Part shown: positions 51,678-60,951 of the stretch, one piece after another | How the letters are laid out: each line of letters starts with the position of its first letter | Position numbering within the stretch: position 1 is the first letter of the stretch | DNA from: Flavobacteriales bacterium | Lineage (GTDB): Bacteria > Bacteroidota > Bacteroidia > Flavobacteriales_F > PHOS-HE28 | NCBI GenBank assembly: GCA_016710015.1 | Contig: JADJLR010000005.1 | Location: forward strand, 186,001 to 250,000 | Direction: 5' to 3' | Length of the DNA: 64,000 nucleotides | The notes under the pieces: model-generated | Database searches by the model: none | The model's input: the letters and a program-made list of their open reading frames with translations, nothing else | Told to the model about the DNA's origin: nothing | Made by a program: the position numbers and the translations under genes

Positions 51678-54600
51678 ATGCGGAATATCCTCATCCTCTG
51701 TTCGGTCTGTGCCTGGATCGGTGCTATGGCCCAGCCTTTCGATGCCAAGCATCCACCGAACACCTATCGGAATGCCGACAATCCATACTACTGGAAGAAC
51801 CGGCCACCGCGCCCCGGCTACTGGCAACAGGATGTACACTACGTGATCAAGGCGCGATTGGATGATACCACCGACCAATTGCATGCGAACCTGGCGCTCA
51901 CCTACGTGAACAATTCACCGGATACGCTGGAATACGTTTTCTTCCATTTACCCCAAGAGGCGTTCGTACAAGGATCCTATTTGGATGCCAAGGAAGGCGG
52001 ACTGCGGAAGACCAAGAACGGCGCTATCGCTTACGCTGGTACCCGGATAGATGCGCTTACGGAAGAGGATATCCCGCTGAGGCTGGAGCAGGACAATACC
52101 GTGCTGAAAGTGTGGCTGAAACAACCGCTGCCACCGAACGAACGGACCAACTTGCGCATCGACTTCACCACCCACTGGACCATGGATGTGTACCGCCGGA
52201 TGAAGCTCTTTCAAGCATGGGGTGGCAAGCATTACGATGGGGTACACTGGTATCCGCGCATGGCGGTGTACGACGAACGTTTCGGCTGGGACACGCAGCA
52301 ACATCTTGGTAGCGAATTCTACGGTGACTTCGGCACCTTCGATGTGGATCTCGACTTTCCGCACCACTACATCCTGGACGCTACCGGGTGGTTGCAGAAC
52401 GAGAACGAAATGCTCCCACCGGAACTAAAGGCCAAATTGGCGATCAGCAATTTCAAGGACAAACCGTGGAACGAGGCACCATCGGTGATCATCGCTCCAG
52501 AACCCGGAAAGCGCAAGGTGTGGCGATTCCATGCGGAGAACGTACACGACTTCGCCTTCACGGCCGATCCGAATTACCGCATCGGCGAAGTGGTAGTGAC
52601 CGATGGCCCAGCGAAAGGGGTCAAGTGCGTGGCACTGGTCCAAGAACCGCATGCCAGCGGCTGGCAGAATGCTGCTGAATACACGGCCAAGATCATCGCT
52701 TGCTTCAGCCGCGACTTCGGCGTGTACGCTTACCCGAAGATGATCGTGGCCGACGCGCGCGATGGGATGGAGTACCCCATGCTCACCTTGGACAGTGGCA
52801 ACGAGCCGAACTACCGTGGCTTGTTCGTACACGAAATAGGACACAACTGGTTCTTCGGCATGGTCGGCAACAACGAGACCTATCGTGCTTTCTTGGATGA
52901 AGGCTTCACGCAATTCCTGACCGCATGGGGACTGGAACACATCGATGGCGACACCGCTGTGGTGGAACCACCAACTACCCGCTACGAGGCGCGATTCACC
53001 AGTCCGGTACGACCGCGAGAGGATGACGTGTACTACGGTTACCAACGCGATGCGGTGCGCGACCGACTCCCTCCCATCAATACGCACAGCGACGAGTTCG
53101 GTCTTCTGAAAGGCCAAACCGGAGGATACCGACACGTGTATTCCAAGACCGCCACTATGCTATACAATTTGCAATACGTGCTTGGCGACTCGCTCTTCCT
53201 AGCGGCGATGCAACAGTACGTGGTGCAGTGGCGGATGTGCCATCCTTACCCGGAGGACATGCGCGCCAGTTTCATCCGATCCACCAAAGTGGACTTGAAC
53301 TGGTTCTTCGACCAATGGATCGATACGGACAAGCGCATCGATTATGCTGTGAAAGGGGTTTCCAAAAGGCATCTGGATGCCGGACAGACCATCCACCTGC
53401 GCCGCAAGGACGACATGCACATGCCGATCGACCTACGCATCGAGGCACGCGATGGAACGATCCACGACTTCTACATCCCGAACACCTGGTTCGAGAAGAG
53501 GACCGATGCCACCGTATTACCGCGCTGGATCGGCTACGATGAATTGCAACGTGACCATATCGCACACGTGGACATTCCGACGGGGATCGCGCAGGTCACC
53601 ATCGACCCCACGGACCGTTTGGCGGATTCGTACAAGATCAACGACCATCTGGTGATGCCGATCGAGGTGGGTTTCGATCACCACGTACGCCAGCGTCCGG
53701 ATCGTCGGGCCTACCAAGCCTTCGTGCGCCCGGACCTGTGGTGGAATGGCTTTGATGGCACCAAGGTGGGCGTACACTTGAACAGCTCGTATATGAAGTA
53801 CAAGCACCGCATCCACTTCACCGGATGGCTGAATACCGGAATGGGCCAATACCTGCCACCGAACAACCCGAGTACGCAGAACGATTCCATTCCAGGGAAC
53901 AAGGACACCAGTTATGATCCCTTCTCCTTCAACTTCCGGTACGAGAACGGCACAGAGAAGATCCTGAAGGGTTCTTCGGTTTTCGTGCATGCCCGGATGC
54001 TGGATGGACTACAACGATACGGCGGCGGTTGGCATTGGGACCTGCCCAACAACAAGACGGAAGCCGAGGTGGAACTCCACTATTTCTTGCGCCGAGATAG
54101 TGCGGACCTCACCTATTTGCTCTACCCGAACGAGTGGGAGCTGGATCGTTTGAATGGAGCGATGGACCTTCGCGTGCGACACAAGTACTCCTATGGCCGT
54201 AGTCGTGGCGATGTGAGGATCGAATTGCGTTCCAGCGCTGTAGGCTCCGCTTCGCACTATGCGCAACTCCGGATCACGGCCGTGAACACCAACGAGTTGG
54301 GGAAGCTTCAACTCCGTACGCGTGCCTTCGGGCAATACGGAACGGGGAGCACACCGCGTGAAAGTGCGCTCTTCCTTGCAGGTGCATCACCGGAGGAAAT
54401 GATGGAGGACAAATATGTGCGCAGTGTTGGCTTCGTACCCTATGACTGGTTGGGGTACGGCGCAGGCGTTCAGCCATTCCAACAAGGAGGTGGACTCGGA
54501 CTGCGTGGCTACGCGGGCTATCTCGCTCCGGATCTGGATGCGGACGGCGCTTTGATCGTCAACTACCGCAGCAATACCGGGATCTCCGCCTCGGGCGAAT

Positions 54601-54917
54601 TGGATCTGGATGGTCTGGTGCGCTTCAAACCAGGCAAGTTCGGAGACTACGTTCACCTCGATGTCTACCTCTTCGGTGATGTCGGCATGATGGGCTATCG
54701 TACGATCTCCGCTACCGGCGAACAGCTGCACTTCGCTGAACCACGCGCGGATGCCGGCTTCGGAAGTGCCGTCACCATCAAGAAATGGGGGCCGTTAGTG
54801 GATCTGAAGCCCCTCACGATCCGTTTCGATATGCCGCTGCTTCTCTCTGCGCTTCCCGCAACGGAGCAGGACAACTTGGCGTTCCGTTACGTCGTGGGCA
54901 TCGGACGCACTTTCTGA
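51678..54917 (+). CDS. M1-family metallopeptidase with C-terminal barrel-like region
   Basis: 1079 residues from ATG 51678, which gives a clean signal peptide (MRNILILCSVCAWIGAMAQP); a TTG at 51663 adds five residues. Zinc site HEIGH at 385-389 with the third ligand Glu408 (HExxH-x18-E), FLDEGFTQF, and Tyr-containing RHVYSKTATMLYNLQYV. N-terminal beta domain contains TYVNNSPDTLEYVFFHLPQ. The last roughly 400 residues are not peptidase: they look beta-strand rich (YRSNTGISASGELDLDG, FGDVGMMGYRTIS, KPLTIRFDMPLLL) and end in Phe (VVGIGRTF), as outer-membrane barrels do. TAACTTGG (51659-51666) is a 7/8 -7 box. Confidence 0.83.
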   Translation: MRNILILCSVCAWIGAMAQPFDAKHPPNTYRNADNPYYWKNRPPRPGYWQQDVHYVIKARLDDTTDQLHANLALTYVNNSPDTLEYVFFHLPQEAFVQGSYLDAKEGGLRKTKNGAIAYAGTRIDALTEEDIPLRLEQDNTVLKVWLKQPLPPNERTNLRIDFTTHWTMDVYRRMKLFQAWGGKHYDGVHWYPRMAVYDERFGWDTQQHLGSEFYGDFGTFDVDLDFPHHYILDATGWLQNENEMLPPELKAKLAISNFKDKPWNEAPSVIIAPEPGKRKVWRFHAENVHDFAFTADPNYRIGEVVVTDGPAKGVKCVALVQEPHASGWQNAAEYTAKIIACFSRDFGVYAYPKMIVADARDGMEYPMLTLDSGNEPNYRGLFVHEIGHNWFFGMVGNNETYRAFLDEGFTQFLTAWGLEHIDGDTAVVEPPTTRYEARFTSPVRPREDDVYYGYQRDAVRDRLPPINTHSDEFGLLKGQTGGYRHVYSKTATMLYNLQYVLGDSLFLAAMQQYVVQWRMCHPYPEDMRASFIRSTKVDLNWFFDQWIDTDKRIDYAVKGVSKRHLDAGQTIHLRRKDDMHMPIDLRIEARDGTIHDFYIPNTWFEKRTDATVLPRWIGYDELQRDHIAHVDIPTGIAQVTIDPTDRLADSYKINDHLVMPIEVGFDHHVRQRPDRRAYQAFVRPDLWWNGFDGTKVGVHLNSSYMKYKHRIHFTGWLNTGMGQYLPPNNPSTQNDSIPGNKDTSYDPFSFNFRYENGTEKILKGSSVFVHARMLDGLQRYGGGWHWDLPNNKTEAEVELHYFLRRDSADLTYLLYPNEWELDRLNGAMDLRVRHKYSYGRSRGDVRIELRSSAVGSASHYAQLRITAVNTNELGKLQLRTRAFGQYGTGSTPRESALFLAGASPEEMMEDKYVRSVGFVPYDWLGYGAGVQPFQQGGGLGLRGYAGYLAPDLDADGALIVNYRSNTGISASGELDLDGLVRFKPGKFGDYVHLDVYLFGDVGMMGYRTISATGEQLHFAEPRADAGFGSAVTIKKWGPLVDLKPLTIRFDMPLLLSALPATEQDNLAFRYVVGIGRTF

Positions 54918-54920
54918 TCG

Positions 54921-55343
54921 ATGCGAGCGTCCATTCTGTTATTCTCCCTGTGCTTCGCTTTTGGTTCCGTTGCGCAGGACATCACCGGCCGATGGATCAC
55001 AGTGAACGATGAGACCGGCGCCCAACGATCCGTGGTAGAGATCACGGTGAAGAATGGAGTGGCTTCTGCACACGTCAAAGAACTGTTCCGTACACCGGAT
55101 CAGGAGCAGGATCCCGTATGCACCAAGTGTACCGATCATCGCAAAGGCCAGAAGATCATTGGCATGCAGATCATGCGCAACATGAAGCAGGATGAGGATG
55201 AATGGAGCGGCGGCACCATCATGGATCCCGAGAACGGCAGGAGTTACGACTGCAAGATCTGGGTGGAGGACGGCGAACTCAAGGTCCGCGGTTACATCGC
55301 GTTCTTCTATCGCACCCAGACCTGGGTCCGCGAGAAGCGTTGA
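54921..55343 (+). CDS. DUF2147 family secreted protein
   Basis: 140 residues. Signal peptide MRASILLFSLCFAFGSVAQ, then DITGRWITVNDETGAQRSVVE, which is the DUF2147 opening. A CTKC pair in PVCTKCTDHRKGQKIIGMQI, followed by WSGGTIMDPENGRSYDCKIW and VRGYIAFFYRTQTWVRE. A small beta-barrel-like exported domain; role unknown. Starts 3 bases after the peptidase gene, so possibly co-transcribed. Its stop abuts the stop of the next gene on the other strand as TGATCA. Confidence 0.9.
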   Translation: MRASILLFSLCFAFGSVAQDITGRWITVNDETGAQRSVVEITVKNGVASAHVKELFRTPDQEQDPVCTKCTDHRKGQKIIGMQIMRNMKQDEDEWSGGTIMDPENGRSYDCKIWVEDGELKVRGYIAFFYRTQTWVREKR

Positions 55344-58300
55344 TCAACGCAGGAGCGTAACGTGCCCGCGCTCACTCACGAGTGTACCATTCGCCGTACA
55401 CTGATCCTGGTAGTGTACCGTGTAGACATACACACCTGGAGGGGCAGGCTGCCCACCTACTGTACCATCCCAGCCTTTGAATGGATCCAATGAGCTGTGG
55501 ATCTGAAGGCCCCATCGATCATGAATGACGAGTTCGAAATCGCCCCTCTCCGGCCCCATGACCAGGAAGTGATCATTGAAGCCATCGCCATTCGGTGTGA
55601 AGCTGTTCGGGATGAAGACCAAGCCATCGGCCTCTGACAGGATACGGACCTCCACAAGATCCGCGTGCTCACATCCGTAAATGTCCGTAGCCTCGTATCC
55701 GTATGCACCTTCACCGACGGTAATGGTGGGCACGGTGTCTCCAGTGGTCCAGCGGGTCTCGATCAACTCGCCTTGTGGGTCCAATTCCACTTTGGCTCCG
55801 GGACAGAGTTCGATATCCGCGATCGGTACGACGGGAATGGCGAACGAAATGCGCACGCTATCTGTCGTGTTGCCACAATAGCGCATGACCGAAGCAACGT
55901 ACCATCCCGTCCGTGTTGCATCGTATGTGGCACCCACGGAGTTGTCCTGCCAATGCGCATCCGCGAAGCCCGCATCCAAGGTGATCACCGGTGCGTTGCA
56001 GATCGCGGTATCCGGCCCAAGATCCACCACGACCAATTGATCATAGCCCACTACCAAGGTGTCCGAGGTCGTGCAGCCATTCTGTAGGCCGTCCACGAAT
56101 ATGCTTCCGGGCGCTGTCACCAAGAAGGTGTTCGCGGTGCTTCCATCGGACCACGTGAGCGCGGCACCCGATCCCGAAAGGTCGAGCAGCAAACTATCCG
56201 TTCCACACAACACCGTATCCGGTCCCAAGCTGATGGCCAACGGATCCATAAGCGTGATCGAGATCGAATCGGTGGTGCTTCCGCAAGCATTGGTCACTGT
56301 CAAGGAAAACATCCCGCTCTCCGCGACAACCAACTGGTCCGCCGTGGAGCCATCCGACCAAAGGAGCGCATCCACGTTGATCAATACAGGATCCAATGTG
56401 ATGCCTGTGCCATCGCAGACCACCGTATCCGGACCGAGATCGAGCATGGGCGGTTCCAAGCCATCCACCAGCAGGGTATCGGTGAGGATGCATCCGTCCA
56501 GTCCGGCATCCAGCCAGTAGATGCCCGGAGTCGTGATCGTGAAGGTCTGGCCTTGTGATCCATCGGACCACGCCCATTCCCAATCCTCGACCTCTGCGGT
56601 CAGTACCAATTCTTCTCCCCCACACAGGATGGTGTCCGGCCCGAGGTCAACAATGATCGGTTCCACGATGGTTATCTGAATGTCATCCATCACATTGCCG
56701 CATTCGTTGCTTCCGGTGACCGTGATGGACGCGCTGGAATCGACCTGCAAGGTGAGCCCCGTGGATCCATCACTCCACAACAGTTCCTCGATGTCCGAAC
56801 CGCTGGGGTTCAACAGGATGCCTCCACCATCGCATGTGACCGTGTCATTCCCCAAGGAGATGGTCGGGAAAGACAGCGCATCCACGACGATGCTATCCCG
56901 TGCCGTGCATGGGCCATCGGTGGCTTCCACCCAATAGATCCCGGCATCGTACACGATGTGTTCCGCATCGTCGGTTCCGTCCTCCCACGTAAAGGTCCAC
57001 GAACCAAGCGGCGGTTGGAGCACAAGCTGTTCACCTGCGCAAAGCGTGGTATCCGGCCCGAGGTCGATGTTCGCCAATGCGCCAAGGTCCACCACAATGG
57101 TGTCCGAACCGATGCAACAACCCACCGAGACCAGTACCCAATACGTGCCCGAGGCCGTGACCTCCAAGGTTTGATCGGTGCTTCCATCGGACCACTCGTA
57201 CGTGGCATTCACCACACCAGCATCCAGCGTGAGTTGGCCACAAAGCGTGGTATCAGCACCCAACTGCACGACCACTTCACAATCGTTCAATACACCGGCA
57301 TCGCCAACGACAGGCTGATCCGGATCCTGCATCACGACAATGGGTTCCAGGCCAACCACGGAAACGAAGGATTGCGTCGGAAGCACGGTGGTAATGGCTG
57401 ATCGATCGTTCACTGCATCGCAGAAGAGAAGGCCATCTTCATCGGTGCGGATCAACAGAATGTCGCGATCACCGGTCTGGTTGGTATAGCCGGTGAGCAG
57501 GTAACCGTTGCCCATATCGGCCACATTGAACGCATACGGTTCAGCCAGTGTTTGCTCCTGCAATGCGGGACCGTAGGACTTGTACCAAATGCCGGATCCC
57601 GCATTGGAAATGGACATGAGGAAGAGCTTGTTCGGGGCTGTGGTGGTGGTATGCCCGGCCAACACGTATCCCGTGGCGGTCGCGAGCAGTCTCGTACTCT
57701 GTTCCTGACCGCTGCCTGCCAAATTGAAGTCGCGCGCCCAAGCGATGTTCCCCATGGTGTCGCATCGGATCAACCCCACGGTCCAATTTCCGGAGGACCC
57801 GTTGATATCGCCGTAATAGGCAATGGTCAACGAATCGTCCTTCGCCACGATGTCCGTTGGATAGATCCGCCGATCGACGTTGTTCGGATAGACCAAGTAA
57901 TGCGTTTCCACATGCTGTCCGAAGGCATCGAACTTGGAAAGTGCGGCCCGACGACCAGAAAGCGCGAGTTGAGCCGTGGCGATCGATGATACGCCGTAAT
58001 GCTGGGTCCCGATCGTTGCCACACCCCGGATCTCATCGAAGTAGGACAACGTGTTGTACAGGTCCATCCGGTCCGTGGTCCCGATCAGATCGCCGGTACC
58101 TGCATCCACCAACGCATTGACCAAGTCACTGAACGTTGGCACCGTTGCATCGGAAACACCGCCAAAAACGATGTACGCGCCCGGGTCGGAAACCACGATG
58201 CGTCGGGCAAAGATCGTCGGGTCCTCCCAAGATCGGACCCACAAGAAATTCCCAGCGGCATCGAATCGGAAATAGAATCCCTCTGCCAACTCCTGCGTTC

Positions 58301-58613
58301 CGGTGATCCCCGATCCGCAGCCGATCAACGTGCCATCTGGTGCATCCGCGAGGTGCAGTACCATCTTCGGGAACTGACCGGTCGTACGGAATGCACGCGA
58401 CCACAACACGCTTCCGTCGTCGTCCATGCGCATCACCACCGCACTGTCCCCAACGCTTCCTCCCAAATAGGTATCACCCGCCGCCGAGCGATGCAACACA
58501 TGGCCAGCCTCATTGCGGAAAGGCGTACCGATCACATTCAGAAAGGTCTGTGACCAGAGCTCACCACCGATCAGGAATGCGATGAGTACGACGAGGTATC
58601 GGAGAATATTCAT
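55344..58613 (-). CDS. T9SS surface protein with seven Ig-like repeats and gliding-type sorting domain
   Basis: 1089 residues from ATG 58613 (MNILRYLVVLIAFLIGGELW, signal peptide). The first roughly 400 residues resemble a beta-propeller-like surface domain with repeated strand-rich units (IYPTDIVAKDDSLTIAYYGD, VLAGHTTTTAPNKLFLMSIS). Then come seven repeats of about 70-80 residues, each opening with a variant of LGPDTxLC and holding WSDGSTxxT: LGADTTLCGQ, LGPDTTLCAG, LGNDTVTCDG, LGPDTILCGG, LGPDTVVCDG, LGPDTVLCGT, LGPDTAICNA. The end is the type B sorting domain (IPNSFTPNGDGFNDHF, IHDRWG, GHVTLLR). Likely a large adhesin-type surface protein. It overlaps the GmhA-like gene upstream by ATGA. 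Confidence 0.82.
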   Translation of the reverse strand: MNILRYLVVLIAFLIGGELWSQTFLNVIGTPFRNEAGHVLHRSAAGDTYLGGSVGDSAVVMRMDDDGSVLWSRAFRTTGQFPKMVLHLADAPDGTLIGCGSGITGTQELAEGFYFRFDAAGNFLWVRSWEDPTIFARRIVVSDPGAYIVFGGVSDATVPTFSDLVNALVDAGTGDLIGTTDRMDLYNTLSYFDEIRGVATIGTQHYGVSSIATAQLALSGRRAALSKFDAFGQHVETHYLVYPNNVDRRIYPTDIVAKDDSLTIAYYGDINGSSGNWTVGLIRCDTMGNIAWARDFNLAGSGQEQSTRLLATATGYVLAGHTTTTAPNKLFLMSISNAGSGIWYKSYGPALQEQTLAEPYAFNVADMGNGYLLTGYTNQTGDRDILLIRTDEDGLLFCDAVNDRSAITTVLPTQSFVSVVGLEPIVVMQDPDQPVVGDAGVLNDCEVVVQLGADTTLCGQLTLDAGVVNATYEWSDGSTDQTLEVTASGTYWVLVSVGCCIGSDTIVVDLGALANIDLGPDTTLCAGEQLVLQPPLGSWTFTWEDGTDDAEHIVYDAGIYWVEATDGPCTARDSIVVDALSFPTISLGNDTVTCDGGGILLNPSGSDIEELLWSDGSTGLTLQVDSSASITVTGSNECGNVMDDIQITIVEPIIVDLGPDTILCGGEELVLTAEVEDWEWAWSDGSQGQTFTITTPGIYWLDAGLDGCILTDTLLVDGLEPPMLDLGPDTVVCDGTGITLDPVLINVDALLWSDGSTADQLVVAESGMFSLTVTNACGSTTDSISITLMDPLAISLGPDTVLCGTDSLLLDLSGSGAALTWSDGSTANTFLVTAPGSIFVDGLQNGCTTSDTLVVGYDQLVVVDLGPDTAICNAPVITLDAGFADAHWQDNSVGATYDATRTGWYVASVMRYCGNTTDSVRISFAIPVVPIADIELCPGAKVELDPQGELIETRWTTGDTVPTITVGEGAYGYEATDIYGCEHADLVEVRILSEADGLVFIPNSFTPNGDGFNDHFLVMGPERGDFELVIHDRWGLQIHSSLDPFKGWDGTVGGQPAPPGVYVYTVHYQDQCTANGTLVSERGHVTLLR

Positions 58614-59236
58614 CCTGCAAAGGTCCGATTCCGATCGAAGATGTCCCGACCATCGAAACACTGCAGCTTCGCATCAAGGATGGTATGGATGATGAACAAG
58701 TGCAGGATCTCCACAAGGCCATAGCTCTCACTGGCCACATGGAAGTTGAGATCGCCCTTGGAACGAAGTGGATTATCGGAAGTGAATCCGCTGAAGGTGA
58801 TCAGTCGACAACCGGCACGGCGAGCCATATCGGCCGCATTCAGGATGTTCTTCGAGGAGCCGCTGCTGCTGATCGCGAAGACGATGTCCTCCGGATCCGC
58901 GAAGCGTTCAAGGGGTGCGCTGAACACCTCCTCGAAGCTGAGGTCGTTGCTGATGCACGTGAGCAAACTGGCATCGTTGAAGGCGATCGCTCGCACACCA
59001 CCGTTCTTCCAATAGTCCACGGCTTGATGGCTGGCGATGCCGGCGCTACCCCCGTTACCCACCATGATCACCTTGCGGTTGGCGGCTTGTGCAACACGCA
59101 CCAATTCGACCGCATGCTCAATGGCCTGTACGTATGCCAATGGTCCATTCGCATTGCTGGCGGTGACACCGTCGATCAGGGCATGCATTGATCCGGTGTA
59201 GCGGTCGATGAATTCGGGGATGGAAGGAGTGCTCAT
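58610..59236 (-). CDS. gmhA: SIS-domain phosphosugar isomerase, GmhA-like (sedoheptulose-7-phosphate isomerase)
   Basis: 208 residues. The SIS fold carries the phosphosugar loop VGNGGSAGIASHQAVDYWKN, then AFNDASLLTCISND, FAISSSGSSKNILNAAD, LITFSGFTSDNPL and a C-terminal EILHLFIIHTIL. In GmhA this makes D-glycero-D-manno-heptose 7-phosphate from sedoheptulose 7-phosphate. HldE-like is encoded immediately upstream (ATGA overlap), which supports a heptose role. The residues around the active site look complete. Confidence 0.82.
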   Translation of the reverse strand: MSTPSIPEFIDRYTGSMHALIDGVTASNANGPLAYVQAIEHAVELVRVAQAANRKVIMVGNGGSAGIASHQAVDYWKNGGVRAIAFNDASLLTCISNDLSFEEVFSAPLERFADPEDIVFAISSSGSSKNILNAADMARRAGCRLITFSGFTSDNPLRSKGDLNFHVASESYGLVEILHLFIIHTILDAKLQCFDGRDIFDRNRTFAG

Positions 59237-60747
59237 TTCAACAGGTGCTTCACGAACTTCAAGAGGTCCTTCTTGTACACGGGGTGTTCGTTTCCGATGA
59301 TCTCGACGGCCAAGGCTCCGGTGCAGTTGCCCACGAATCCGATCACTGCTGGATCAAGCCCGGCCTTGGCGCAAAGCGCGGTCACGCTCAACACCGCGTC
59401 GCCCGCGCCCACACTGTCTTTGATACGGGTCGCGAAGGCTGGCGTTAGTGACTGGTCACGGCCTTTTCGGTAGATGCTGCCCTTCTGCCCCAAGGTGATC
59501 TGCACCTCGTTCGCGTGGCTGATCGCCTGCAACCGGTCGATCAACCCATCCAAAGGTTCGCGCTTGGCACCAAAGGGCAAACGCAGCTCCGCTTCGTCGA
59601 TGCTGATGTAGTCGGCACGGGTGTATTTCGTGATGTAGTTGTATCCGTAGTTGTTGCTGTTCGTCTGCGCATTCACCACGAGGTACTTGCCGCTCTTCTG
59701 TAGTAGGTCGATGATCGCCGGACTCATCATCCCGTGCCCGAAATCGGCAACGACGACGAGATCACAGGCAGGAAGTTTCATCTTAAGTGTTTCGATGATC
59801 GACGTTTCCAACGCACCGCCCACCGGCTCGTCGTTCATGAAGGTGACCTCGAAGAGTTTGATGCTGAGGTAGTGATCCAAGTAGCGGCGTTTGATCGGAG
59901 TAGGTCCATCAGGCCGAACGAAATACGTGCGTTCCACGCTGGAACTCAACTTCTCCTCGATCATCTCGCGGCGTTCGTCCTTCGCACCCAAGCAAGTGAG
60001 AAGGTCCACACTTCCGGCGAATTGCTCCAAGTGATTGGCGATGGCGAGCACACCACCGGCATAGGCTTCTTCGCGTAGGAGAATGCTGCTGATCGTGGGT
60101 GACTTGCTACTCTTTCCCAACGGGCGGCAATAGTGGTACTCGTCGATGATGGTATCGCCGATCACGAGCACTTTCAATTCCTTTAGCGCTTCCAGATCAG
60201 CGATGATCGCATCGGCATCGAAGCGTTTTCGAAAATCGGCCAGGAAACCTTGAACGCTATCGTCCAACGGACTGAAGTGCGCATTGATCAAGGAGCTGCT
60301 GCTGAACTGGATCTCTTCGGTGAAGTGCAATTTCCCTCCCACAGCGATCGCGGCGGCTTCTTCCTTCGCGATCATGCCGGTCACGTCCTTCGTACGGTCC
60401 TTGTAGTCCTGTCCCTTCACATAGAGATCGGGCTTCAAGAGCTTGATCGTTTCGATGGCCGTTTCCCACTTATTGAGACCCACATGATCCACAGCTCCCA
60501 AGGCAGCGATGGCTTCCATGCGTAAGGCCTCGGTGAAGACTGGGCGGCCTGGGCCTTTGTTCACGAAACGATCGGGAGTAACGGTTACGACCAAGACATC
60601 GGCATCAGCTTTCGCTGCTTCGAAATGCTTCATGTGACCCAAGTGCAACAAGTCAAAGCAGCCATGGCACAGGGCAACGCGCTTGCCGTCCGCCTTGTGC
60701 TTCGCGATCACGGAAGCGAGGTCGTCGAGAGGAAGGATCTTGCTCAT
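59233..60747 (-). CDS. hldE: HldE-like bifunctional protein with adenylyltransferase domain first and PfkB kinase domain second
   Basis: 504 residues. N-terminal nucleotidyltransferase (about 1-150): VALCHGCFDLLHLGHMKHFE with the HxGH motif at 35-38, VTVTPDRFVNKGPGRPVFTE, and DLYVKGQDYKDR. A PfkB-type sugar kinase follows from about 190: VLVIGDTIIDEYHY, RRYLDHYLSIKLFEV, DFGHGMMSPAII, and the ATP/anion site DSVGAGDAVLSVTALCAKAG near 440. In E. coli HldE the kinase comes first and the transferase second; here the order is reversed. Would phosphorylate heptose-7-phosphate and activate it with a nucleotide, after GmhA. Overlaps gmhA by ATGA. A GmhB phosphatase and HldD epimerase are not seen. Confidence 0.8.
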   Translation of the reverse strand: MSKILPLDDLASVIAKHKADGKRVALCHGCFDLLHLGHMKHFEAAKADADVLVVTVTPDRFVNKGPGRPVFTEALRMEAIAALGAVDHVGLNKWETAIETIKLLKPDLYVKGQDYKDRTKDVTGMIAKEEAAAIAVGGKLHFTEEIQFSSSSLINAHFSPLDDSVQGFLADFRKRFDADAIIADLEALKELKVLVIGDTIIDEYHYCRPLGKSSKSPTISSILLREEAYAGGVLAIANHLEQFAGSVDLLTCLGAKDERREMIEEKLSSSVERTYFVRPDGPTPIKRRYLDHYLSIKLFEVTFMNDEPVGGALETSIIETLKMKLPACDLVVVADFGHGMMSPAIIDLLQKSGKYLVVNAQTNSNNYGYNYITKYTRADYISIDEAELRLPFGAKREPLDGLIDRLQAISHANEVQITLGQKGSIYRKGRDQSLTPAFATRIKDSVGAGDAVLSVTALCAKAGLDPAVIGFVGNCTGALAVEIIGNEHPVYKKDLLKFVKHLLK

Positions 60748-60761
60748 GTGGAATGGAACGC

Positions 60762-60943
60762 GGGATGGAACGCAGATGACACGGATACTGCAGATGAACG
60801 CTGATAACCCGTGGAATGCAGGAATGCGAGAGGGAACGCGGATGACGCAGCCGGGCGCAGATGAATAAATGATAATGCCATGCGGTTCACCATCCTCCTT
60901 CCTTCTGATCTGCGTTCATCATAACCATCCGCGTCATCAGCGT
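60762..60943. repeat. Interspersed AACGCAGATGAC-type repeat with an inverted counterpart
   Basis: The 204-base gap between hldE and the epimerase is filled by variants of AACGCAGATGAC: 60769-60780, GCAGATGAACGCTGAT (60790-60805), AACGCGGATGACGCAG (60835-60850). Facing them are GATCTGCGTTCATC (60907-60920) and ATCCGCGTCATCAGCGT (60927-60943). The halves can fold together imperfectly. No gene is present. Confidence 0.6.
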
Positions 60944-60951
60944 GCCGATCT

